IMG/VR virus record: IMGVR_UViG_3300023108_000024 | Coordinates: 1 to 62,860 of that record | Strand: one strand, 5' to 3' | Source of the DNA: a virus | DNA length: 62,860 bases | Shown here: piece by piece, positions 1 through 7,159 of the stretch | Numbering within the stretch: the first letter of the stretch is position 1 | Layout: each line of letters begins with the position of its first letter | Position numbers and translations under genes: made by a program | The notes under the pieces: generated by a model | What the model was told of the DNA's origin: nothing | The model's database searches: none | What the model saw: only the letters and a program-made list of their open reading frames with translations

Positions 1-1
1 T

Positions 2-502
2 TGTTCTACTTGGGTGTTGATGACAAATCTACAAAAGGGGGTTGAGTTACATACATGTGATACATTTGGTATGAACCACCCAGCTCTTAAACAAAGACAT
101 TATAATGGTGTTATGGCAAAGCATGGGCACAATTCAGCCATATCATATGCTATGAATCTTTACCTCGAAAAAGATCACAGAACATTGTTTAATCATAATG
201 TCAATCAACATCCAAGGCGTTATGAAGTACTTAAAGAAATTCATGCATATCCCAGCTTGGAATTATTAGCTAAAGATACTAATTGGGATATGGTCTACAT
301 TGATGGTCTACATTCATATGAAAATGTATCAGCTGAATTAAACTTCTTGAAGGATGTACCACTTCTATGTGGTGATGATTATCATCCCGCACATCCCGGT
401 ACCATGCAGGCCATTGATGAGTTTGTTGCTAAAAGAAAATTAAAATTAGTACATCACGAATTTGATACTGGTTCAGGATTTTGGAAGATTGATAATGCAT
501 AA
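2..502 (+). CDS. SAM-dependent methyltransferase, 5'-truncated by window edge
   Basis: The reading frame is open from base 2, and the codons before the first in-frame ATG (20) continue the same frame, so the gene probably begins upstream of the window. The segment VYIDGLHSYENV followed by CGDDYHPAHPG resembles the acidic strand/loop of class I methyltransferases of the Methyltransf_24 type. The glycine-rich SAM-binding loop would lie in the missing N-terminal part. The substrate is unknown. The stop overlaps the next ATG by 8 bases (ATGCATAA), so translation is probably coupled to the glycosyltransferase downstream. The pair may modify a sugar, lipid or cell-surface group. The family call is by motif only. 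Confidence 0.7.
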   Translation, partial: CSTWVLMTNLQKGVELHTCDTFGMNHPALKQRHYNGVMAKHGHNSAISYAMNLYLEKDHRTLFNHNVNQHPRRYEVLKEIHAYPSLELLAKDTNWDMVYIDGLHSYENVSAELNFLKDVPLLCGDDYHPAHPGTMQAIDEFVAKRKLKLVHHEFDTGSGFWKIDNA

Positions 503-1106
503 AAAATTATTCATAACGGGATGTGATAAGAAAACAAGATGGATGTTACCTTGGTTTGAACAAAACTTTAGGAAACATAATCCCGATGCTTTGTTACATG
601 TATATGATTTTGATAAAGAATTTTTATCCGAAAGTCATTGGTTTAAAAAACCAGCCGCCATGTTGGATGCTACAAGACGTGCTCATAAGGTTTGTTGGCT
701 GGATACAGATTGTCAGGTTAAAGATAATATTGAAAACATATTTGAATATACTTTACCAAATAAATTGTGTATGGTAGAAGATGTTCCGTGGTCTATACGT
801 AGAGGAGAGACTTGGCACAACTCAGGGGTAGTAGCATTTCAAAACAGGCCTATTATATTACGAGAATGGGTTAAGCAGATAAAGAATGTAACTGATACAA
901 CCAATCCTATGTTTGGAGATCAAGATGTACTTCATGCCATTCTCAGACAGGAAATGAATAGGTTAATATATATTAGAGATCTTCCAAGAAAATTTAACAC
1001 ACTCAGATTAGATTTGCTTGATAAGTCTGCTCCCGAAAAAATTAGTATCATGCACTGGACTGGTGCAAAAGGTAAAGAATATATTAGAGAAATGATTAAT
1101 GTCTAG
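495..1106 (+). CDS. Glycosyltransferase-like protein (GT-A fold, DxD motif)
   Basis: About 203 aa from ATG 495, chosen over an upstream in-frame ATG because it overlaps the preceding stop and begins MHKKLFITGCDKKT. VCWLDTDCQV carries the DxD metal/nucleotide-sugar motif of GT-A enzymes. The later segments HNSGVVAFQ and FGDQDVLH match the C-terminal half of small GT8/GT32-like transferases. It probably transfers a sugar from a nucleotide-sugar donor in the host cytoplasm; the acceptor is unknown. It overlaps its neighbours by 8 bases on both sides and so forms a coupled trio with the methyltransferase and the following gene. Family assignment is moderate. Confidence 0.7.
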   Translation: MHKKLFITGCDKKTRWMLPWFEQNFRKHNPDALLHVYDFDKEFLSESHWFKKPAAMLDATRRAHKVCWLDTDCQVKDNIENIFEYTLPNKLCMVEDVPWSIRRGETWHNSGVVAFQNRPIILREWVKQIKNVTDTTNPMFGDQDVLHAILRQEMNRLIYIRDLPRKFNTLRLDLLDKSAPEKISIMHWTGAKGKEYIREMINV

Positions 1107-1695
1107 AGTTGCTCATATTATCGGTAATGGTGATAACCATTCTTTATATAAACCCGCTAAGGGCATTAAGATTACTTGTAATCTACCACCACAGGAAATT
1201 GCAAACACATATGCAAGCTGCATTGTAGATTTTAAAATGTGCCATGCCCTCACTGAAGGTTCTGTGCAGATTCCTGGAAATTGGGTTATGGGATATAGAC
1301 CCAAGATTTGGTATGAACAAAACAAGGGTAATTTTAAGATGAGGTTTGGTCATAAGATCAGAGAGTTCTATACCGTATTGCCTGAATATGCGGGTAACTA
1401 TACAAATCTTAATTGTGGTCATTTCGCCGCACACTATACAGCAAATAAACTGAGAGCCGACGAAATACATCTATACGGCTTTGATTCTTTGTTTGATATG
1501 AATTTAAGAAGTACCACTGATTTTATAATTAATTCAGATCGTGGAGCTACTAATAACGTGAGACTTAATGATCGTTGGCGACCTATCTGGAAAAGTATCT
1601 TTGAAGAATTTAAAAATACTCAATGGGTACTACATCACAATCATCCTAACCTTAAATTTCCAAAAGGTGATAATGTAGAAATAAAAGTGCATTGA
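1099..1695 (+). CDS. Rossmann-like phage protein, possible glycan-related enzyme
   Basis: 198 aa. The N-terminal HIIGNGDNHSL and the later DEIHLYGFDSLFD resemble the GNGPS...hlyGfD pattern of DUF115/MptE-like and GT42 sialyltransferase-like proteins. This is a family resemblance, not a functional proof. The start is fixed by an 8-base overlap with the upstream gene (ATGTCTAG), mirroring the overlap one gene earlier. Co-translation with a methyltransferase and a glycosyltransferase suggests joint action on a surface or nucleotide sugar. The gene ends just before a strong promoter, so it is the last member of this cluster. Confidence 0.55.
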   Translation: MSRVAHIIGNGDNHSLYKPAKGIKITCNLPPQEIANTYASCIVDFKMCHALTEGSVQIPGNWVMGYRPKIWYEQNKGNFKMRFGHKIREFYTVLPEYAGNYTNLNCGHFAAHYTANKLRADEIHLYGFDSLFDMNLRSTTDFIINSDRGATNNVRLNDRWRPIWKSIFEEFKNTQWVLHHNHPNLKFPKGDNVEIKVH

Positions 1696-1700
1696 CCCCG

Positions 1701-1729
1701 TTGACATTTGATTTCAGATGAACTATATT
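1701..1729 (+). promoter_or_regulatory. sigma70-like early promoter
   Basis: TTGACA (1701-1706), a 17-base spacer and TATATT (1724-1729), followed by the leader ATAGAAGGAGAATCAA to the ATG at 1752. The promoter and leader are nearly identical to those at 2821-2849, with TTGACATTT, AGATG and CTATATTA shared. Confidence 0.85.
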
Positions 1730-1751
1730 ACTAATATAGAAGGAGAATCAA

Positions 1752-1916
1752 ATGAAAACATTTACTATCATCATCTCAGAAGAACAACTATCTCAATTAC
1801 AATCTGCTTTATGCGCAGATATCTTCTATACAGAAGAAGGTAATTATCTTATCGGTATGATTCAGGATGTTCTAGATCAAAAAGAAGAAGATATCATCAA
1901 CGATTTTACATCTTAG
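1752..1916 (+). CDS. Small hypothetical protein (54 aa)
   Basis: ATG 1752 sits 6 bases after a strong GAAGGAGA ribosome-binding site and just downstream of the promoter at 1701-1729. The product starts MKTFTIIISEEQLSQLQSAL, is acidic, and shows no domain I recognise. The pattern (strand, helix, acidic C-terminal helix) would fit a small regulatory or host-interaction protein made early, but no function can be assigned. The SprT-like gene follows after 9 bases and is probably co-transcribed. Confidence 0.75.
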   Translation: MKTFTIIISEEQLSQLQSALCADIFYTEEGNYLIGMIQDVLDQKEEDIINDFTS

Positions 1917-1925
1917 GATAATAAA

Positions 1926-2360
1926 TTGTTAGTCTTAGAATTCCAAACCAAAACAGCAAAGTATCGGCAGAAGGCTATTCAGCAGGCTGTCGATTTTGCT
2001 TTCTGTGAACTTATGCCTCGGGTTAGAAAGCCGATTTATATAAATATTCGTACGATACGTAAGTTAGCAGAAAAGCAAGGAGTTTACGGCGACTGTATGG
2101 ATGAAGGAGATCGTGAGTTTACGATCCGCATCGATGTATCTCTTCCCCTAGATGAAATGATATCAACAATTCTCCATGAGATGGTTCATGTGTGGCAGTA
2201 CGTCTCTAAACGTATGATCCAAAATTGGGTACATGAGGTACGATTTGCAAAGCAGGTGTATAGTTCTGATATGCCGTATGATGATCGCCCCTGGGAAATA
2301 GAAGCGCATCGTGTAGAGAAAGAATTAAAGGAAAAATGGGATGGACTTAGACGGTATTGA
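1926..2360 (+). CDS. SprT-like zinc metalloprotease
   Basis: 144 aa starting at TTG 1926, with AGGATAA just upstream; no suitable ATG exists before the conserved core. The zinc motif HEMVH (HExxH) lies at about residue 80, inside a helix typical of SprT/Spartan proteins. A downstream WEIEAHRVEKEL helix would supply the third ligand region. SprT-like proteins are associated with DNA-protein crosslink repair; related short versions occur in many marine T4-like phages. No C-terminal zinc ribbon is present, so this is a minimal catalytic domain. The stop overlaps the next gene by 20 bases. Confidence 0.8.
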   Translation: MLVLEFQTKTAKYRQKAIQQAVDFAFCELMPRVRKPIYINIRTIRKLAEKQGVYGDCMDEGDREFTIRIDVSLPLDEMISTILHEMVHVWQYVSKRMIQNWVHEVRFAKQVYSSDMPYDDRPWEIEAHRVEKELKEKWDGLRRY

Positions 2361-2634
2361 AAAAGCATGTATTGATATATGCGATGACAATCCTAATATG
2401 CTTATACCATGGTATTTAATGGCAGCCTATGCTTATTATGTTGAAGATGATCCAATATTGAGTGATAATAGGTTTGATCAAATGGCAAAACGTATTTTGC
2501 ATGTTTGGGATGATATAACACATATGCATAAAGAGTGTCTCACTCAAGATATGTTAAAGGCAGGAACATTTATTGGTGATTACCCCTCACGTATTAAAGG
2601 AGCATTGGATGACCTCAGACACGCCTACCGATGA
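2341..2634 (+). CDS. LigA domain-Ia-like small protein
   Basis: 97 aa. The central YYVEDDPILSDNRFD closely matches the signature of domain Ia of NAD-dependent DNA ligases (Y-YYvlDdP-iSDaeYD-L). In LigA this domain recognises the nicotinamide half of NAD+. No nucleotidyltransferase, OB-fold, zinc or BRCT part follows, so it cannot be a ligase alone. Stand-alone LigA-related proteins are annotated in other phages. It could bind NAD+/NMN or simply reuse the helical fold. It overlaps the SprT-like gene and the following small ORF. Confidence 0.65.
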   Translation: MDLDGIEKACIDICDDNPNMLIPWYLMAAYAYYVEDDPILSDNRFDQMAKRILHVWDDITHMHKECLTQDMLKAGTFIGDYPSRIKGALDDLRHAYR

Positions 2635-2782
2635 CCCTATTGACGGAATTGATTTGAACAACTTAGGTGGATGGACTAGTTATGACAGTAGTAGAATGCG
2701 CGAGAAGAATAATGGAGAAGGATTGGGAGGGGATTCAGGAGATCGATATCAAAACTCTTGGGTACGCCTTGGTGATGGTTGA
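2609..2782 (+). CDS. Small hypothetical protein (57 aa)
   Basis: ATG 2609 is preceded by AAAGGAG (2596-2602) and overlaps the end of the LigA-like gene. The product starts MTSDTPTDDPIDGIDLNN and has a Gly/Asp/Ser-rich C-terminal half. It looks largely disordered, and no domain is recognised. It is the last gene before the next promoter. Confidence 0.55.
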   Translation: MTSDTPTDDPIDGIDLNNLGGWTSYDSSRMREKNNGEGLGGDSGDRYQNSWVRLGDG

Positions 2783-2820
2783 AGCCGTAAAAAAAAGTTA
2801 ATTTATTTTGAAAATAACCG

Positions 2821-2849
2821 TTGACATTTCTGGATAGATGCCCTATATT
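2821..2849 (+). promoter_or_regulatory. sigma70-like early promoter
   Basis: TTGACA (2821-2826), a 17-base spacer and TATATT (2844-2849), followed by CATAGGATGAAGGAGA and the ATG at 2877. It is the sister copy of the cassette at 1701-1752. Confidence 0.85.
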
Positions 2850-2876
2850 ATTAACATAGGATGAAGGAGAATGAAA

Positions 2877-3254
2877 ATGGCTTTTACTTTTGCAAATGAA
2901 CTGATCTCAGATCTTCATAAAGATGCTTATGGTTTTCGCCCATCTCAACGTTTCTTTGATGATTGGAAATCATATTCTGACGAAGAGAAGCAAGAGGTTT
3001 GGGATGCTTTGATTCATACGATGGAGTATAATCAAAAAGAAGAAGCTCGTCATGAAGCTGATAACCTAAATAAGTTTCGTGAAACGGTTCGTAAAGTAAT
3101 GAATACATGTGGTGTAGCATGGAACGACGCTATTGATTATCTTTGGGATGCCGAAGATGATACTACTGATTTTGATTATTTCCTTTGGAATTATGGAATT
3201 GGTTATAACGATCGTCGCAATATACGTAAGCTATATGAGGAGGCTGCACAATGA
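2877..3254 (+). CDS. Conserved phage hypothetical protein (125 aa)
   Basis: ATG 2877 is preferred over ATG 2871 because AAGGAGA directly abuts 2871 and is correctly spaced from 2877. The product begins MAFTFANELISDLHKDAYGF, is acidic and helical, and is rich in aromatic residues (WNDAIDYLWDAEDD). I recognise no enzyme motif. It heads a small operon and overlaps the next gene by 4 bases (ATGA). Confidence 0.7.
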   Translation: MAFTFANELISDLHKDAYGFRPSQRFFDDWKSYSDEEKQEVWDALIHTMEYNQKEEARHEADNLNKFRETVRKVMNTCGVAWNDAIDYLWDAEDDTTDFDYFLWNYGIGYNDRRNIRKLYEEAAQ

Positions 3255-3469
3255 TGTTAAGTGGTGATCTGCAGGGAGCAATGGTTTTACATATTCTTGA
3301 GAAAGGATGGCATCAGCCTTTCGTTGATGGTAAAGCCAATGAATATCAAATAGAAGAAGCTATTACGGTTGGTTTGTATCAAGGAGACATACCTCCTTTA
3401 GATCAAGATGACGTTGATGTCATAATCTCTCTGGTAAATGATTTAATTAAAAATTATGGTACAGTATGA
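3251..3469 (+). CDS. Small hypothetical protein (72 aa)
   Basis: Begins MMLSGDLQGAMVLHILEKG. It overlaps the upstream stop (ATGA) and is overlapped by the next start, so it is translationally coupled on both sides. It is acidic and helical in appearance, with no recognised domain. Confidence 0.65.
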   Translation: MMLSGDLQGAMVLHILEKGWHQPFVDGKANEYQIEEAITVGLYQGDIPPLDQDDVDVIISLVNDLIKNYGTV

Positions 3470-4188
3470 AAAAAATTATATTAAAAGGCAATGCTCATTG
3501 GTTTGAGGCTTTTTCTAAACCCATAACAGCATTTAAAGCATTGCCTAAATGGTATAAAGATACTAAGATTGATGGACCAATTAAACAGGCAATGTTTAAC
3601 ACCAGAAATGATGGCACATTGAAAAAATGTGTTCCATTTCTAGATGCAATGACTGCGGGTTATGTTATTACGGCTGCTCAGGATTTTGGTATTAAATTAT
3701 ATTATGATAAGGAAGGAAAACATAATTGGCATTCTGAAAGCCCTGCACCAACTCTTCCACAGATTATTTCTTCTCATACATCACCTCAATTGGGGCCGTA
3801 TTGGAAACCGTTTAAGGATTTTGTGACCTTAAAATATGATAATCCATATGTATTAAACACACCTCCTGGGTATAGTTTGCTCTATACACCTTTACTAAAT
3901 AATTTTGAATTACAAAATAAAGGCATTCATTTTTTATCTGGTATAGTTGATGCTGACAGGTTCCCCATTGCTGTTGCGCTACCTTTTATTTGTACTAATT
4001 TTGATGATGAAATAATAGTAGAAAAAGGTACACCATTGGTTCAGGCAATTCCCATTAAAAAAGAAAATTGGGTTATGTCAGAGGCTATTATGGATTCTAA
4101 TGAATATGAATCTAACTACAATAAATTAACCACAAAATTTAGGGATGCTTATAAAAATATGTTTTGGAATCAAAGCAAATATAGATAG
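3466..4188 (+). CDS. DUF6065-like protein (240 aa)
   Basis: The conserved elements CVPFLDAMTAGYVI, TPPGYSLLYTPLLN, FLSGIVDADRFPI and EKGTPLVQAIPIKKE match a cupin-like family in phages and bacteria (DUF6065 as I recall it). Its function is unknown. The C-terminal part looks like a double-stranded beta-helix, so a small-molecule or metal-dependent enzyme is possible. No metal-ligand set is obvious. It overlaps the upstream gene by 4 bases. Confidence 0.6.
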   Translation: MKKIILKGNAHWFEAFSKPITAFKALPKWYKDTKIDGPIKQAMFNTRNDGTLKKCVPFLDAMTAGYVITAAQDFGIKLYYDKEGKHNWHSESPAPTLPQIISSHTSPQLGPYWKPFKDFVTLKYDNPYVLNTPPGYSLLYTPLLNNFELQNKGIHFLSGIVDADRFPIAVALPFICTNFDDEIIVEKGTPLVQAIPIKKENWVMSEAIMDSNEYESNYNKLTTKFRDAYKNMFWNQSKYR

Positions 4189-4196
4189 GAAAGAAA

Positions 4197-4655
4197 ATGT
4201 TTAAATTCATTATACCATTACTTTTAGTTGCAGGGTCGGCCGCGGCAGATAATGTTGATCGCATTAAGATCTATGACCATACAACAACGGTTGTTACTCA
4301 AATCCCTACTACTCAGACCCGTTGTCAGAATGTAGAAGTACCAATCTATCAAGAAGTGCAGAGACAAGGTGATGCAGCTGGTGGTGCGTTAGCCGGTATG
4401 ATTATTGGTGGTCTTCTTGGCAAAGGGGTTTCTGGTAATGATGATGGAGCTGCTGCAGGTGCTGTGATTGGTGGTCTTATAGGGGCTGACAAAGGCTCTA
4501 AGCCTAAGACAGAGCGGCGAATAGTTGGATATGAGACTCAACGTCAATGTAGTGAAGTTGTTGTATATGTGGATGAGAAAGAAGAGCGTTACAGCCACTC
4601 TACAATTCGTTTCTATCTGAATGGTAAGCGTTATGTATTGGAATTTATAAAATAG
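4197..4655 (+). CDS. Exported glycine-zipper protein
   Basis: 152 aa with a clear Sec signal peptide, MFKFIIPLLLVAGSAAA, and likely signal peptidase I cleavage before DN. Residues about 60-100 form a glycine-zipper 2TM module (GGALAGMIIGGLLGKG, then GAAAGAVIGGLIGAD), as in 17-kDa-antigen/SlyB-like envelope proteins. There is no lipobox Cys, so it is probably periplasmic or inserted in a membrane. An envelope protein made by a phage could affect lysis, superinfection exclusion or membrane integrity. That role is inferred, and host acquisition is plausible. Confidence 0.75.
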   Translation: MFKFIIPLLLVAGSAAADNVDRIKIYDHTTTVVTQIPTTQTRCQNVEVPIYQEVQRQGDAAGGALAGMIIGGLLGKGVSGNDDGAAAGAVIGGLIGADKGSKPKTERRIVGYETQRQCSEVVVYVDEKEERYSHSTIRFYLNGKRYVLEFIK

Positions 4656-4664
4656 GAGTTTATT

Positions 4665-4877
4665 ATGGGTTTTGTAATTTTACTAACATTGTTTGCATAT
4701 GATAATCAAGAGTTCTTAGAAATGGAAAAAGCTAAACGAGCTGAAGGTTATACGTGGCAACAAATCGAAGGCGGTTGTCGTGAACCATATCCTGGTTTTG
4801 TTGAGGGTAAGGATTATATTTCACAGGGGAAAACTGATACACATCCAGGATATGTTTGTCATCAGTTAACCAAATAA
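4665..4877 (+). CDS. Small hypothetical protein with hydrophobic N-terminus (70 aa)
   Basis: Preceded by AGGAGTTTATT. Begins MGFVILLTLFAYDNQEF, a short hydrophobic stretch that may act as a signal or anchor. Two Cys residues (GGCREPYPG and GYVCHQ) could form a disulfide outside the cytoplasm. It overlaps the next start (TAATG). No family recognised. Confidence 0.6.
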   Translation: MGFVILLTLFAYDNQEFLEMEKAKRAEGYTWQQIEGGCREPYPGFVEGKDYISQGKTDTHPGYVCHQLTK

Positions 4878-5074
4878 TGGCTTGGTTATTGGTATTCATG
4901 ACATACTGGGATGGTCAGATTATGACAGTTGGTAATGGTGTGTTTGAAACTCATATAGAATGTTTTGCTGAACGTGAAAAGCTCAGTACTGAGGTTGGTG
5001 GTATGAATGGATACTTTCCACCTAACATGCAAGCCATATGTATGAAGATAGAGTTGAAAAAAGATTCTATATAG
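4877..5074 (+). CDS. Small hypothetical protein (65 aa)
   Basis: ATG 4877 overlaps the previous stop as TAATG. The product begins MAWLLVFMTYWDGQIM, hydrophobic at first and then a soluble tail with two cysteines. With its neighbours at 4197 and 4665 it forms a run of three genes for envelope-directed or membrane-associated small proteins. No function can be given. Confidence 0.6.
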   Translation: MAWLLVFMTYWDGQIMTVGNGVFETHIECFAEREKLSTEVGGMNGYFPPNMQAICMKIELKKDSI

Positions 5075-5082
5075 GTTATAAT

Positions 5083-5159
5083 GATTCCGTAGCTCAACTG
5101 GATAGAGCAACTGACTTCTAATCAGTAGGTTGAGGGTTCGAGTCCTTCCGGAATCACCA
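5083..5159 (+). tRNA. tRNA-Arg (anticodon UCU)
   Basis: 77-nt cloverleaf: acceptor GATTCCG/CGGAATC, D arm GCTC...GAGC, anticodon stem ACTGA/TCAGT with loop CTTCTAA (anticodon TCT, 5117-5119), T arm GAGGG-TTCGAGT-CCTTC, discriminator A and an encoded CCA (5157-5159). It reads AGA/AGG, the dominant arginine codons in the structural genes of this window but rare in gp32 and several early genes. Confidence 0.95.
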
Positions 5160-5174
5160 GATAAAGGTAACGAT

Positions 5175-5390
5175 ATGCAACTAAGTTGGGAAAAAATTAG
5201 AGATCCAGAAACATGTGAATTATATCATGTTATGTGGGATCCTATTATATCAAAAGAAGTTGCATCAATACATAAGGTAAAATTTAAAAAACCTTATCAA
5301 GTAAAAATATTAGATAGAGTACCTTGGCATCGTAAAACACTTAAACAGGCTAAAGCAGATTGTGAATGGATATATGGCAACACAAAATAG
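5175..5390 (+). CDS. Small hypothetical protein (71 aa)
   Basis: ATG 5175 follows AAAGGTAACG, 15 bases after the tRNA. The product starts MQLSWEKIRDPETCELYHV, has no transmembrane segment, and looks like a compact alpha/beta protein. It overlaps the sulfotransferase gene by 17 bases. No family recognised. Confidence 0.6.
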   Translation: MQLSWEKIRDPETCELYHVMWDPIISKEVASIHKVKFKKPYQVKILDRVPWHRKTLKQAKADCEWIYGNTK

Positions 5391-5988
5391 TTTTATGATC
5401 TTTGGTCTACAACGATCTGGTACAACATTTCTTGAAAAACTTATTACATATAACTATGATGCTACGGTTGCCAACGGATCTATATGGAAACATCAGTTAG
5501 AAGTTCCGGATAGTGATATACCATCTGTAGCAATTATTAAATCTCCATATACATGGGTTGAGTCTATAGCATGGCGTGAACCAGCAGACATTGCAAAAAC
5601 ATATCCTGAGGTTACAGAACCCGGAAAAATAATGATAGACAATTCTTATGGTGAATGTATCTTAAATCTTCATAATTTAATAAACCTATATTGCAAATGG
5701 TTTAATAATTGGTATGAATCAGCCACACATTTTTTTAGATATGAAGATCTTCTGGTTGCTCAAGACCAACAAATCCAATTGGGTCGTTTAGATTTTGTAA
5801 GACCTTATGATGATTGGGAGGCTCCTGCATATGGAAGCCTGTTTATGTCTGAAGGATTTAAGGGTGAAGATCTTTTTTATTATAAAAGCCAAACGCCCAA
5901 ACATCTCACAGACAACCACATTGATATTATAAATGATGTCTTGGGGAATGATTTTTTTAACGAGACTAAGTATAAGAGGATAAGATGA
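5374..5988 (+). CDS. Sulfotransferase-family protein
   Basis: 204 aa from ATG 5374. Residues 11-19, GLQRSGTTF, form the P-loop-like 5'-phosphosulfate-binding motif of PAPS-dependent sulfotransferases. A second block, IIKSPYTWVESI, sits where the 3'-phosphate-binding strand and helix are expected. The reaction would be transfer of sulfate from PAPS to a hydroxyl or amine; the acceptor is unknown. Short sulfotransferases are scattered among marine phages, possibly for virion or surface glycan decoration. It overlaps both neighbours. Confidence 0.75.
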   Translation: MATQNSFMIFGLQRSGTTFLEKLITYNYDATVANGSIWKHQLEVPDSDIPSVAIIKSPYTWVESIAWREPADIAKTYPEVTEPGKIMIDNSYGECILNLHNLINLYCKWFNNWYESATHFFRYEDLLVAQDQQIQLGRLDFVRPYDDWEAPAYGSLFMSEGFKGEDLFYYKSQTPKHLTDNHIDIINDVLGNDFFNETKYKRIR

Positions 5989-6197
5989 CACAAGTTCTAG
6001 TATATAACACAGGACCTGGAACTGAATTCCAGAGAGTTATGATTGGCGAGACGACTCTAGAAATGGCACTCCGAAACTACCTAGATCAGGATCCTGAGCT
6101 AAGAGAAACCAAAAAAGCTGAATTTGAAGCTAATGGCCGCGCAATATTTAACCGTACTGCTGAAGAATATGAAATAGAATTAAAAGAAAATTCTTAA
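5985..6197 (+). CDS. Small hypothetical protein (70 aa)
   Basis: Begins MTQVLVYNTGPGTEFQRVMI and overlaps the sulfotransferase stop by 4 bases. It is acidic with a helical C-terminal half. No domain recognised. It is the last gene before a terminator-like hairpin. Confidence 0.6.
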   Translation: MTQVLVYNTGPGTEFQRVMIGETTLEMALRNYLDQDPELRETKKAEFEANGRAIFNRTAEEYEIELKENS

Positions 6198-6221
6198 AAA
6201 ATTATAACCCATTGATTTTAA

Positions 6222-6258
6222 ACGAAAACAAAATGCACTTTTCTGCACTTTTTTTCGT
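6222..6258 (+). terminator. Probable intrinsic terminator (imperfect hairpin)
   Basis: ACGAAAA pairs with TTTTCGT at the base, with an inner TGCA/TGCA stem and a CTTTTC loop, in the gap between two transcription units. The stem is AT-rich with mismatches, so strength is uncertain. Confidence 0.5.
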
Positions 6259-6266
6259 GTGCCCGG

Positions 6267-6295
6267 GGTGAAATCTCTGAAATAATCATTATATT
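6267..6295 (+). promoter_or_regulatory. Early promoter with weak -35
   Basis: TATATT (6290-6295) is followed by the leader ATAAGATGAAGGAGATCAAA, matching the cassettes at 1701 and 2821. The -35 position 17 bases upstream is only GGTGAA. Confidence 0.6.
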
Positions 6296-6321
6296 AATAA
6301 TATAAGATGAAGGAGATCAAA

Positions 6322-6639
6322 ATGGAAATCATCGTAAAACATATGGATCGTAACGAAGTAACAGGTGATATGGAAGGATATACATCTGTAGCGAAGGTTG
6401 ATGTATCTGATTTTGTTAATCATGGTACCAATGAAATGTTGGAGTATGCATTCCGTTGGACTAACAACGTAATGGGTAGCTGGTCTAAGAAGATTGGTGA
6501 AGATGCTAATGATGATGTAACAGTTCTTGTTGAGCGTGAAGATGGTTTGGGACTTCGTTCTACATCAGTATTTGATCGTATGGAGCTTGACGGTGTTGAG
6601 TACGAAGTTGGTATGGTAGGATTCAAGGAGGTAGCATAA
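6322..6639 (+). CDS. Conserved phage hypothetical protein (105 aa)
   Basis: ATG 6322 is chosen over 6307 because GAAGGAGA (6310-6317) is then correctly spaced. The product begins MEIIVKHMDRNEVTGDMEGY and looks like a beta-rich domain of about 100 aa. Arginine is coded mostly by CGT, as in gp32. It heads a run of overlapping small genes to 8327. No function recognised. Confidence 0.65.
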   Translation: MEIIVKHMDRNEVTGDMEGYTSVAKVDVSDFVNHGTNEMLEYAFRWTNNVMGSWSKKIGEDANDDVTVLVEREDGLGLRSTSVFDRMELDGVEYEVGMVGFKEVA

Positions 6640-6926
6640 TGTCTATTAAAGTAATGCATGAGCAAAAAGAAAATCGTCGGACTGGCAACATAGAAGGTGA
6701 GACAATTTATTTTGAATCATCAGGCTGGTGGGGTAGTGGTCCTATCTCATTCCGCCGTAGATATGGTTCTTGGTCAATGTCTACAACATCAGGTGGTCAA
6801 AGCCAAGGCATTGATGTTCTTGATCAGATTCGTGAAATGAAAGCAATGTTAGATTATGCCGAATCAGCTATCTTAGAGTATCGTGCAGTTGAGCAAGAGT
6901 ATGACGGTCTGGAGATCGTGGAGTAA
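6639..6926 (+). CDS. Hypothetical protein (95 aa)
   Basis: Starts inside the preceding stop (TAATG). It has a Trp/Gly/Arg-rich middle (SSGWWGSGPISFRRRYG) followed by an amphipathic C-terminal helix. No domain recognised; co-translated with both neighbours. Confidence 0.6.
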   Translation: MSIKVMHEQKENRRTGNIEGETIYFESSGWWGSGPISFRRRYGSWSMSTTSGGQSQGIDVLDQIREMKAMLDYAESAILEYRAVEQEYDGLEIVE

Positions 6927-7159
6927 TGAGATATGTTGAATTCGAAGGAGAAGAATATGATGCTCGGCATGGAGGTCCTTTTGATCGCGGATCGGCTGAT
7001 TCGTATTATGGTCGTCGCTTTGATCCTCATTTTTTTATCGGCGCAACTAATACTACACCTCGCGTAGATAGATCGGGAATGTCTGATCGTCAAGTGGAGG
7101 AGTATTATAAGGGTTATGCTTATAATGAATCCACTGGAGATAAAAAGGATTGGGGATGA
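6926..7159 (+). CDS. Conserved phage hypothetical protein (77 aa)
   Basis: The core GPFDRGSADSYYGRRFDPH recurs, as I recall it, in small proteins of many myoviruses infecting diverse hosts, where function is unknown. It is polar and rich in Tyr, Arg and Gly. It overlaps the upstream stop (TAATG) and the next gene (ATGA). Confidence 0.65.
   Translation: MRYVEFEGEEYDARHGGPFDRGSADSYYGRRFDPHFFIGATNTTPRVDRSGMSDRQVEEYYKGYAYNESTGDKKDWG

Noticed and set aside
2039-2046. TATAAATA inside the SprT-like gene
   Set aside because: Early-region coding sequence with no late gene start nearby; expected by chance at this AT content.
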